Part shown: positions 45,652-55,032 of the stretch, in pieces
How positions within the stretch are numbered: position 1 is the first letter of the stretch
How the letters are laid out: the number at the start of each line of letters is the position of its first letter
Assembly: GCA_028753945.1 (NCBI GenBank)
Contig: JAPNXP010000001.1
Location: 9,662,501-9,726,500 of the forward strand
Origin: Hexactinellida sp. DTS-2022
Lineage: Eukaryota; Porifera; Hexactinellida
Reading direction: 5' to 3'
Length of the DNA: 64,000 nucleotides
Made by a program: the position numbers and the translations under genes
Notes under the pieces: generated by a model
What the model saw: the letters and a program-made list of their open reading frames with translations, nothing else
Databases searched by the model: none
What the model was told of the DNA's origin: nothing

Positions 45652-46260
45652 CGACTCGGGCCATTGGTGATAAATACTTGCATTGTTGCACAGGCTATTG
45701 ATAATCCTTGTGTTTTCCTGTCAATACTCTTCGTGCCTATACTCTTGGTTAGAATACTGTCAAAGCTGCATGTGTAATTTGCATGTAGCGAATGTGAGAC
45801 ATTTCATCCTCCAGACTGCCTCTACTAAGCGTATACACCAGTGAGATTAGCAAGTGTTCAACAAATTGTTGTTGATTTCCTTCACTACACACTGTTCTCT
45901 CTAATAGTCCACCAGTGGGCAATTGGCCCAAAGTGGACTATTGGAGAATATGGACTATTACAGATATTAAATAATTGATTTGGACAAGTAAATAAGTGGA
46001 CTATTAGAGAGAACAGACTGTACTCTGATAATTTGAAACTTTAGAACTTACAGTTTGTCGCTTCCATTTAGATTAGACACAATGACTGTGTTGCAGTGTA
46101 TACCTACACTGTTGTGCCTGGTAAGCTGTAACATGCTGTTAGATGATGAAATTAAAAGTCCATTACTTGAGATGGAATAGAATGGATTCAAAAGCAAAAC
46201 ACGTGCAAGAAAAGGGAATGGAGGTGTATTAGTGAATTTTCACGCTTCTCAAAATGTGAC
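45652..46260. other. HECTD3 3' flank with one TA-flanked MITE
   Basis: No canonical AATAAA seen just after the stop. A 133-bp element at 45888-46020 has ends CACACTGTTCTCTCTAATAG and CTATTAGAGAGAACAGACTG with TA on both sides. The rest is unremarkable. Confidence 0.6.
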
Positions 46261-46493
46261 TGACGTCATAACTTGGCGATAAGTGATAAATTTTGGGTGG
46301 AAACCTCTACTTTTGTGGGGGGCCAAATTTATCACTATATACCAAGAAACCCGTCCAGTTTGTTCAAACAACTCGGAACATACAAACAAACGAGCAGTTT
46401 ATTCTCGGTCGCTTCGCGACGGATCACTCACAAACAAAGACTACTTCGCGTTCTTTGTTCGTTCGTTCGTTTGATTCGATCAACATCTGATTT

Positions 46494-46625
46494 AAAAAGT
46501 CCAAAATTGCAGCTGTGCCGACGCATTTCCCTTTGGTGGCACTATCTTTTGGTGGATACCGGTTGGGTAACTGATAGTCCTCCAAGGAAATGGTGTCGGC
46601 ACAGCTGCAAATTTGGAAAAAAAAA
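46494..46625. repeat. ~130-bp terminal hairpin, covarying subfamily
   Basis: Arms read CAGCTGTGCCGACGCATTTC and GTCGGCACAGCTG. Compared with the usual GCATGTTCC/GGAACATGC, both arms have changed together (GCATTTCC/GGAAATGG), and CAGCCTG/CAGGCTG have both shortened to CAGCTG. Confidence 0.85.
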
Positions 46626-47645
46626 TTGACATGTCATCATCACTATGAATGTGTTATAATCCTTCAGAAGGCAACGACCCTTAGAGTGGTAGAAGTTTCC
46701 ATCTAGCTCACTTAATTTTAGAGATATTCAAGTTTCAGTTGAATATAATAGTTGATGACTCAGCATTTTTTATGTCCGCGTTGGGTGATCACCCAACACC
46801 AACCAACCCATTTGAAATATATAATTCACAAAATTGTAAAACACGTCATCATCACCTCAAGGTGTCAATACCCATTTGTAGAGGTGTTACGTGGCACAAG
46901 CATCAATCTGATATAATTTCTGAGATTAATGAAATTTGGCTAATTAGTATAAATATTTAATTATTCATTGATAATTTAACATCAATATTATGTACAGCAA
47001 AATTAATTAAGTTCAATCATTTGCAATAATTATTGATCTAAATTGAATTTCATTATCATATTTGAATTCAGCGCACTCGATAACCCAAATAATCTAATCG
47101 GAACCGCTCTATAAGTAAACACAGAGCGAATTAATTATGTCAATGTATCCATTGTGCAAGAATATTCACGCAGAAATAAATATAATCACACAATCTGTTG
47201 TTGTTATGGAATGTAAAATCGTGTTTTCAATTGGGAAATAGAATCTCACAAGTTAAATCAATATAATTATCGCAAGTTGAAACAATAGAGTAAGATTTAA
47301 CAAGTTAAATCAATATATTTATTACAAGTTGAAACAATTAAAATTGATTTAACAGGTTTACTCAATCTGAAGTGTGAGGTACACAGGAGATTGGCACCCC
47401 AATTATCATACAAACTACACTCAATTGAATATTTGTGGAAAAGGTGTAGAATTGAATTAGCTATCCAAATATGAAAATTTTATCAAGTTCACAAGGTATT
47501 CTTTCATGCTAATGAGCCATATTTTGCTAAATAGGTGTTAAAATTATTTGATCAAGAATCGTAACCCCAGGTATAAATTTGACGGTCACTCCGCACCTAA
47601 ATGCCATGTTTCAGCCCTCTATGTGTAAAGCTCTGGCGAAGAAAA
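46626..47645 (-). repeat. Inverted body copy, diverged
   Basis: GACATGTCATCATCACTATG through a degraded start at about 47590 (GCACCTAAATGCCATG). Landmarks are in order but more diverged than the 1-26 kb copies. Confidence 0.78.
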
Positions 47646-47647
47646 CA

Positions 47648-47770
47648 AAAAAATCCAAAATTGCAACTGTGCCGACGCATATTCCTTTGGTGGCTACTGA
47701 TTGGTAAATTGAATAGTGCCTCCAAAGGAACATGTTGTCGGCACAGCTTCAATTTGGGATTTTTTCGCCA
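47648..47770. repeat. ~120-bp terminal hairpin
   Basis: AAAATCCAAAATTGCAACTG through CAGCTTCAATTTGGGATTTT with a shortened loop (GGCTACTGATTGGTAAATTG). Confidence 0.82.
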
Positions 47771-47965
47771 TGTCACCATCACGTCAGGGTGTTATGACAC
47801 ATTTGTCAAGTGGTCATGAGCTACAAGGAACGGTTGGTAAATTGGAAGTTTGTTTCTATCTTAAACCATCTTGAGTTTAATGCCATTAATTAATTATGTA
47901 TTAATAATATGAATTAAATTAATAGTGGATGAGCTACGGATAAATAGTAATAATAATAATAATAA

Positions 47966-48085
47966 TAAAATCTAAAATTACAGCTGTGCCGACAGCATTT
48001 CTTTTGGAGGCACTATCAATCAACCAACCACCAAAAGATAAGTGTCTTCTTAGGAACATGCTGTCGGCACAGCTGTAATTTTAGA
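47966..48085. repeat. ~120-bp hairpin, diverged
   Basis: AAATCTAAAATTACAGCTGT and ACAGCTGTAATTTTAGATTT are paired with matched changes relative to the consensus CCAAAATTGCAGC, another case of arms changing together. A lone half-arm of this subtype lies at 62875-62903. Confidence 0.82.
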
Positions 48086-48700
48086 TTTTGTTGTAAATAT
48101 ACATGCTTTTAACACCTCTTTAGAATATTCTACGAATCTCAAGTCTTTAATTACTTTTGAAGGTTCAAGATTTTAACCTTTCGTACTCGCATATTTGTGG
48201 CATAATCTTTGTGGTTCTACTGTGCTTTAATCACCCAATAGGACAATAGAGTTAATTCATAATTCTACTTTACTTAGCAACTATATAACAGCTGAGGAAT
48301 GTTAGAATTGGAACACAGAATATATTTTATCTTTATACTGACACTAATACAGATTGGATATACTCGTATATACGCTGGTGAGATATTATTGTGTGTCCAA
48401 TATGTAGGCATACAGAAGACCCGTTAATAGAAACACGGATAAGAGAAATACCGGTGCATGCTAGTTAGTGACTCGGGTTAATACGAACACATCATCCTTT
48501 CAAAATTGGTACGGCGAAAGGGACCAGCTACACTTTTCGGGGACTAATTATTGTTCCTCTATAGTCTATTCCTCCTAGTACAACGTTGGTGTTAGCTGAG
48601 CAAAACTAGCAGGTGGATCAGATCCGTTGAATGAGAAAAAAGCCGTGGTTGTTATAAACGTAGTACTGGGAGGAGCCACAATGTAGCAAACCATCTGTAG
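48086..48700. other. Intergenic, no gene supported
   Basis: AT-rich. Includes traces of a pogo-like MITE (ACCCGTTAATAGAAACACGG at 48419-48438). ORFs entering from the satellite at right are repeat translations. Confidence 0.45.
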
Positions 48701-48705
48701 CTCCT

Positions 48706-50072
48706 CTCTCAAAACCGGTTTGACTTGTTTCAAAACCTGTTTGTCTGATTTCAAAACCGGTTTGTCTGGAACATAAACCGGTTTTTCTGCGTTCAAAACC
48801 GGTTTACTTGTTTCAAAACCTGTTTGTCTGATTTCAAAACCGGGTTGACAATTTTCAAAACCGATTTGACTTGTTTCAAAACCGGTTTGTCTGATTTCAA
48901 TACCGGTATATCAAGATTTAAACTGGTTTGACAAGTTTCAAAACCGGTTTGATTTATTTCTAAACCTGTTTGTCTAAATTCAAAACCGGTTTGTCCAGAT
49001 ATAAACCGGTTTGCCTGGCTTCAAAACCGGTTTGTCTGATTTCAAAACCGGTTTATCGAGATTTAAACTGGTTTGACAAGTTTCAAAACCGGTTTGATTT
49101 ATTTCTAAACCTGTTTGACTGATTTCAAAACCGGTTTGTCCAGATATAAACCGGTTTACCTGCTTTCAAAACCGGTTTGCCTGGGATCAATACCGGTTTG
49201 TCTGGAACATAAACCGGTTTGTCTGATTTCAAAACCGGTTTGACTTGTTTCAAAACCGGTTTGTCTGATTTCAAAACCGGTTTGTCCAGATATAAACCGG
49301 TTTGACTGATTTCAAAACCGGTTTGACAATTTTCAAAACCGGTTTGACTTGTTTCAAAACCTGTTTGTCTGATTTCAAAACCGGTTTGTCCAGATATAAA
49401 CCGGTTTGACTGATTTCAAAACCGGTTTGACCATTTTCAAAACCGGTTTGACTTGTTTCAAAACCGGTTTGTCCAGATATAAACCGGTTTGTCTGATTAC
49501 AAAACCGGTTTATCAAGATTTAAACTGGTTTTACTTGTTTCAAAACCGGTTTGTCTGATTTCAAAACCGGTTTATCCAGATTTAAACTGGTTTACAAGTT
49601 TCAAAACCGGTTTGATTTATTTCTAAACCTGTTTGTCTGATTTCAAAACCGGTTTGTCCAGATATAAACCGGTTTGCCTGCTTTCAAAACCGGTTTGCCT
49701 GGGATCAATACCGGTTTGTCTGGAACATAAACCGGTTTGTCTGATTTCAAAACCGGTTTGACAATTTTCAAAACCGGTTTGACTTATTTCAAAACCGGTT
49801 TATCCAGATGTAAATTGGTTTGACAAGTTTCAAAACCTGTTCGACTTGTTTCAAAACCAGTTTGTCTTATTTCAAAACCGGTTTGTCCAGATATAAACCG
49901 GTTTGCCTGCTTTCAAAACCGGTTTGCCTGGGATCAATACCGGTTTGTCTGGAACATAAACCGGTTTGTCTGATTTCAGAACCGGTTTATCCAGATTTAC
50001 ACCGGTTTGACAAGTTTCATATACGGATTGTCCGGATCTAAACCGGTTTGTCTGATTTCAAACCGGTTCTAA
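48706..50072. repeat. AAACCGGTTT satellite, ~20-bp units
   Basis: About 60-70 units of the form TTTCAAAACCGGTTTGTCTG with variants (CCAGATATAAACCGGTTTG, GGGATCAATACCGG, GAACATAAACCGG). The palindromic core AAACCGGTTT is nearly invariant while the inter-core bases vary among a handful of types. There is higher-order structure of ~200-bp blocks. Translated repeats (KPVLKSDKQVLKQ on minus) have no gene context. Confidence 0.95.
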
Positions 50073-50149
50073 CCATAGAGACGAAGGCCTAGACATGACC
50101 AAACTATTCTCAGATTAGAGATTAGTAGAGATTAACCCAGCGATTCTCA

Positions 50150-50600
50150 ACCTTTTTCAACCGTGGACCTTCTATAGCTTTGCGACGATGGGTGCTACGC
50201 ACCTCAAGTTAACAGGACGCTATGCGGCCTTACTCCTTACTAAACCGGTTATTATATAGTTGGTAAATTTTGTCAATGTTATATACATCCTTTTCATCTA
50301 TTTTCCATACTTTTAACTCGTTTCCTTTAATTCCCGTTGGAAGCTGGCTTCTGGGTTCATTTTTATATTTGAATAATCTGTTTCCCTATTTTTGAAAACA
50401 ACAACAACAAATATTCATATTAGAAATTTTTAAATGCGAAATTCGAAATCAGCTTACTTGTTTACTTATTACAACATTTGGTAGTTAGTTTATATCTTAT
50501 GTTAATTATAAATTGGTTTATATACCCCCATCACTTTAATACAATCCGGACAACAAACAAACAGTGTCAAACACACAACAATCGAGTTTTAATATATAGA
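50150..50600 (-). mobile_element. Helitron-like element, degraded, minus strand
   Basis: On minus: A then TCTATATATTAAAACTCG at 50600, a GT-rich stretch, one minisatellite unit, then the hairpins GGTGCTACGCACC and a damaged GGACGCTATGCGGCC (plus-strand form), ending in degraded sequence near 50160. Confidence 0.65.
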
Positions 50601-50704
50601 TTTGGTGAGGGCAAATAAATTATACACCGGGACGAAAACTACATTAATCACATATTTTGTGATATGCTTAAACAAACAAACAAACAAACAAAGCCCAGGG
50701 AAGC

Positions 50705-50860
50705 AGCCTTGTGAGAGATCGATCCTTCACGAAGCGACCGACACCGAAAGGCTCGTACATAAAAACAAAATTGTTGTATGTATGTTTGTTTGTGTATTTG
50801 TGGGGTGTGTTTGTTCCGGAGTTAATTGGGAAGACATTACGAAACATTGAAATTAAACTT
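50705..50860 (+). mobile_element. Helitron-like terminus fragment
   Basis: CACGAAGCGACCGACACCGA then AAGGCTCG and T, followed by AACAAAATTGTTGTATG and a GTTTGTTTGTG tract. Matches the borders of the complete copies. ORFs here are not genes. Confidence 0.5.
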
Positions 50861-51582
50861 GAAGTTGATCTCATTGAACTTCATAAACCTTTTTCCTTTG
50901 TAACTTTTGCATAATAAACTTGATTAGTTTTAAATTTATATGTAACAAACAATGCAACACATTTGTAAAAATTATCACTTAATTAATTAAACACATATTC
51001 TCAGAATGTTATTAGCTAAAATTTGTCCTATCATTTTCAACACTACGTGGTGATCTGATTAATTTGGAGTAACTAAATTCTCTGATAGGGTTTAATTCCC
51101 GGCTTACAGTAACAGTGATATACCTTATAACATGTCTGTAGACAGTTCATATTACCACGTTTACCACGAGTAGTTTTTAATTGTTATTAATTATTAATTT
51201 ATACTAAATATTAAACTCGTAATTATACCTATAATTATTTGTTAAACGTTATCGTCATATATATTTCGCAATTGGTCAGTTCTGCTAGAAAAATTAATTA
51301 ATACTATAGAATTGTGTCTATAATATAAATAATGCCTCGCTAATTAGCTGAATGACTTAATATGAAAAGCTCCTCTATTGATTCTCATCACAGGGTAAAA
51401 GCCTTGATTTCCTAAGCATTATTATTCAAACCACTCCACAGAAATACGTATTTAATTTGATTTTCTACTAATTAATTATTTCAACATTCAAATTCATGGA
51501 AAGTGTGTAAAACTAAAAGCCCTGATTAATATTGGAACCACTCAACAGATATACGTAATTTAATTTTCAACAAATTAATTAT
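50861..51582. other. Intergenic, 3' flank of the minus-strand gene
   Basis: AT-rich, with an imperfect ~100-bp direct repeat (51470-51500 and 51570-51603, each ATTCAAATTCATGGAAAGT), so the stop region of the gene at 51583-53127 is partly duplicated downstream. No other gene seen. Confidence 0.55.
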
Positions 51583-53127
51583 TCAACATTCAAATTCATG
51601 GAAAGTAACTGGAAAATCATTTACATGATTATCATAGTAATAAGAGTACAGAGACCGGGATCTTGATCTCCTGCTTAATATTATTGTAGTACCACTATAC
51701 CGCACCAAGTTGACATCCACGAGAAAGTATAGTCCAAAATCTTTAATTCCGGGGAATAAATCATCATGTGAGGATACCATAGGGGAGTATCCATGGGAGA
51801 ACTTGTCCCATATCAACTCGAATAGACTGTTCTTAGAATAATTGTCAAACTCTAGGGAGAATGGGTGAAAAGCATTTGTTATTATGATTCTATTATGAGA
51901 AGATCCATGGTTTATATAACGTATATTATTGTAAAGTTTGTCAATACAAATATTGAATTCGTGTGTGGATAGAACAAGTTTCATATCAAGCAATGTTTTC
52001 AAATCAATAACAGCTGATAAATATGAATAGTATGGATACCAAAGTGCGCTTAGGAATTTATCCGTTGCCTGGTTTATCAAGTCGGAGAATGGTATGATAA
52101 GAATATGATCATGAATGTGTTGGCTTAAAGTTAATTTCGGTTCCAATTTGGTTTGTGTGGTGTCCTGGTAACCTCTCCAATTTACGAATACAATTGTATT
52201 GCCATTATTCCCCAGCTTCAGTTCTTTGAAGAAGTTCTCCAATGTGCTTGGTCGCATAGCATCAACGCACAAAACCTGCGAAGTTTGATATTCAATAGCA
52301 TTCAATCCAGTCAACTGATTTGAAATACAACCTGACAAATCTTTCAAATAATAACTACAGTCTGTTGCATAGGAATGTTTGAAAATGGTGCTTCTATGGT
52401 AATACGAATATTCCTGATACAACTTGCTATTATTCGTTCTAGTAAATACATTTTTTGTTGGTGTATTAGGAACTTCGACTATATCTTCATCATACGCAAA
52501 GAATACAATTGTAAGAGCGGGGAAAATTCTATTTTTAGCAAGCTCAGGTGATATGAATGGCATGAGATTATATGACATCATAATATGCTGTAACTTCGCA
52601 ATATTAAAATATTTGTTAATAGATAGGTTGGCACGAGCACGTGCACTCTTATAGGTACAGTTTAAAGTGAAATAATACCCATTATCTACTTGTGGTAACA
52701 CTGTTAGTAGTCCCATTGAGGAAACCAATCTTTGTAGACTCACGAACCGACGAAACCCTTCGATTGGGTCAGATAGAAACGAACTTTCGAGTATATATAT
52801 AATTCCTTTCGCATCTTGTATATTTTCAGAAATAGAATTCTTTATTTGTGTCTCTAATTCTAATTTATGTGGGATATCAATAAAACTCGCGGAATCCTTA
52901 ATAAGAGTATCTGATGATACGTATTCTTGAGCTGAAAATAAGTGGAGGCCTTGGTTAATAAAGTATTTCATTTCCTTTTGTGTCCGTTGTTCTCGATGAA
53001 AATTCAGGTTAGTTAGAGTAGTCACCAGAAAAGAAACAACAACAAAAGCAAACAGACATTTAACACATCTTCGTTTGATTAAGCGTATACAAAATAATTT
53101 GCAAGTTTCTCTGGTATAACTCCGCAT
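51583..53127 (-). CDS. Type II membrane protein, possible Golgi glycosyltransferase
   Basis: Single-exon ORF of 514 aa, by far the longest AT-rich ORF in the window. There is a short basic cytoplasmic start (residues 1-22, with KRRCVKC), one hydrophobic segment at about 23-41 (CLFAFVVVSFLVTTLTNL), then a luminal-type domain with several N-glycosylation sequons (NCT, NLS, NNS) and spaced cysteines. TIVFVNWRGYQ near residue 320 recalls the N/H-W-[RK]-G motif of some fucosyltransferase-fold enzymes, but I cannot assign a family. The topology of a signal anchor plus a large lumenal domain is what Golgi glycosyltransferases have. The start Met is the first in frame. An intronless gene of this kind could also be a retrocopy. 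Confidence 0.72.
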   Translation of the reverse strand: MRSYTRETCKLFCIRLIKRRCVKCLFAFVVVSFLVTTLTNLNFHREQRTQKEMKYFINQGLHLFSAQEYVSSDTLIKDSASFIDIPHKLELETQIKNSISENIQDAKGIIYILESSFLSDPIEGFRRFVSLQRLVSSMGLLTVLPQVDNGYYFTLNCTYKSARARANLSINKYFNIAKLQHIMMSYNLMPFISPELAKNRIFPALTIVFFAYDEDIVEVPNTPTKNVFTRTNNSKLYQEYSYYHRSTIFKHSYATDCSYYLKDLSGCISNQLTGLNAIEYQTSQVLCVDAMRPSTLENFFKELKLGNNGNTIVFVNWRGYQDTTQTKLEPKLTLSQHIHDHILIIPFSDLINQATDKFLSALWYPYYSYLSAVIDLKTLLDMKLVLSTHEFNICIDKLYNNIRYINHGSSHNRIIITNAFHPFSLEFDNYSKNSLFELIWDKFSHGYSPMVSSHDDLFPGIKDFGLYFLVDVNLVRYSGTTIILSRRSRSRSLYSYYYDNHVNDFPVTFHEFEC

Positions 53128-53311
53128 TTTACAAAGTTTAGATTTTGTGATGGTGAATTTGTTTTTAATAGCATTGTGATACGGCTATAGAGTTTGGAAT
53201 CAATATAAATTGTGAGTGGAATTAATATTTAATTCGATTTACTATAGATTCTGTAACGAGTGGGGTTCTTCTGGAGAGGAAATTAATTGTTTGTAGATAT
53301 CTTTATTAGAT

Positions 53312-53770
53312 TGCCAGTCAACTCGTACCTATTTCAACTCGTACCATACATCAACTCGCCCCAAATATCAACTCGTCCCAGTCAACTCGTACCTAATCAA
53401 CTCGTTCTAAATATCAACTCGTACCTAATCAACTCGTTCTAAATATCAACTCGTACCTAATCAACTCGTTCTAAATATCAACTCGTCCCAGTCAACTCGT
53501 ACCTAATCAACTCGTACCTAATCAACTCGTCCCAAATATCAACTCGTACCTAATCAACTCGTTCTAAATATCAACTCGTCCCAGTCAACTCGTTCCAAAT
53601 ATCAACTCGTACCTAATCAACTCGTTCCAAATATCAACTCGTACCTAATCAACTCGTCCCAAATATCAACTCGTACCTAATCAACTCGTCCCAAATATCA
53701 ACTCGTCCCAGTCAACTCGTACCTAATCAACTCGTTCCAAATATCAACTCGTCCCAAATACCAACTTTTA
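53312..53770. repeat. Tandem array of CAACTCGTACC / CAACTCGTTCTAAATAT units
   Basis: Units of ~11-32 bp built from TCAACTCGTACCTAA, TCAACTCGTTCTAAATA, TCAACTCGTCCCAG. Preceded by GATTGCCAGTCAACTCGTAC, which recurs at 54532. Lies ~190 bp upstream of the start of the minus-strand gene. Confidence 0.92.
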
Positions 53771-54355
53771 TTTGTACTATGTCAATGGTCAACAGGGGCT
53801 TGACTAGTTAACCTAATTTGGGGGATGGTTAAAAACTTGGATATATAAGAGGAGTAAATTAATATCAAGCCATAGTGTTCTATACATATATAATGCAATG
53901 ATCAAGCCTTCTTTTTTATATAAATTTAAGTTTACCTCTCAAAATCTTTAGAACAATGAATAATTTGTGGGAAACAACACCATTCGGTTAATCGATGAAA
54001 TTTTATGATACACGTACTTGAGATTAAAATGGAGCTTCCCTAATTCACGGAACCGAACGGACAAGTTTTCGAGAAGAAATTTCAAATTTGTTGCTTCTTG
54101 ATTTGCACATTTGGCCTTATTAATCACGGAATATTGTATCATGACGGTTTTCAAGCATTTGTTATGACATTTCACGTCGATGGTAAAACACTAAAAGCAA
54201 TTTAGTTTGGGTTCAGAAGAAATATATTTATAACTACCATAAAGTTTTGACCGTGTACCATTTGTAAAAACGTCGTATACATTAGATATACTCCAGAAAA
54301 CTAAAGGTCATTAAGGATTAAACAGATGTGCTCAACTACTCATCTAGCTAGATAT
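53771..54355. other. Intergenic, no gene supported
   Basis: AT-rich unique sequence between two related tandem arrays. A 75-codon minus ORF has no recognisable features. Confidence 0.4.
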
Positions 54356-54443
54356 CAGAGACGGAACCGGTCGGGTCTGACCGGCACCGGTCGACTGGTC
54401 GGGTCGGGTCGGGTCATGAAAATCCTGACCGGTTCCATCTCTG
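54356..54443. mobile_element. 88-bp hAT MITE with perfect 8-bp TSD
   Basis: Ends CAGAGACGGAACCGGTC and GACCGGTTCCATCTCTG. CTAGATAT at 54348-54355 and 54444-54451. The interior is GGTCGGGTC repeats. Confidence 0.88.
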
Positions 54444-54529
54444 CTAGATATCATAATATATGATAAATATGTTATTGTTTCTCATCATTATATAAAAACG
54501 ATCTCATTATTTTATATTAATATCAAGGA

Positions 54530-54675
54530 TTGCCAGTCAACTCGTACCACATACCAACTCGTACTATATACCAACTCGTACTAGATGCCAACTCGTACCA
54601 GGTCGACTCGTACTAAGTCAACTCGTACCAGGTCGACTCGTACTAAGTCAACTCGTACCAGATCTGACTTCATAC
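54530..54675. repeat. Second CAACTCGTACC tandem array
   Basis: Begins GGATTGCCAGTCAACTCGTA, then units CCAACTCGTACTA and GGTCGACTCGTACTAAGT. Related to 53312-53770 but with a different spacer set. Confidence 0.88.
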
Positions 54676-54725
54676 TCAAGTCAATCCATACTAAGCAGAT
54701 AATCCAATTGATCAAATCATAAATA

Positions 54726-54826
54726 CATTCAACATCTGGTAACTCGAATGCCCGTTAACTCGAACATTCGTTATCTCGAACGGATTTTTCATTCCCCTGA
54801 GGGTTCGAGTTACCGGATGTTGACTG
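54726..54826. mobile_element. pogo-like MITE, ~101 bp, TA-flanked
   Basis: CATTCAACATCTGGTAACTC and GAGTTACCGGATGTTGACTG as ends with TA on both sides; internal GTTAACTCGAACATTCG repeats. Confidence 0.72.
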
Positions 54827-55032
54827 TATATTGATAGATGCTGTTTGGATGGGTAAAAGTTTGGGCTCTATGAAACCTGTTAAATATTAATTATCCATTG
54901 ATATATTCGAATTGGTTTACCTGTTTTCAAATATCACGTCTATTGATGAAGCCAGCTTTGGATATTCTTATTGCTATTAAATTCTATATATTTTCAAATT
55001 CTCAATTAATTTATTATTTCGCTTACAAATAC

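Noticed and set aside
48575-50041. ORFs over the AAACCGGTTT satellite
   Set aside because: Repeat translation only; interrupted, on both strands, no start context.
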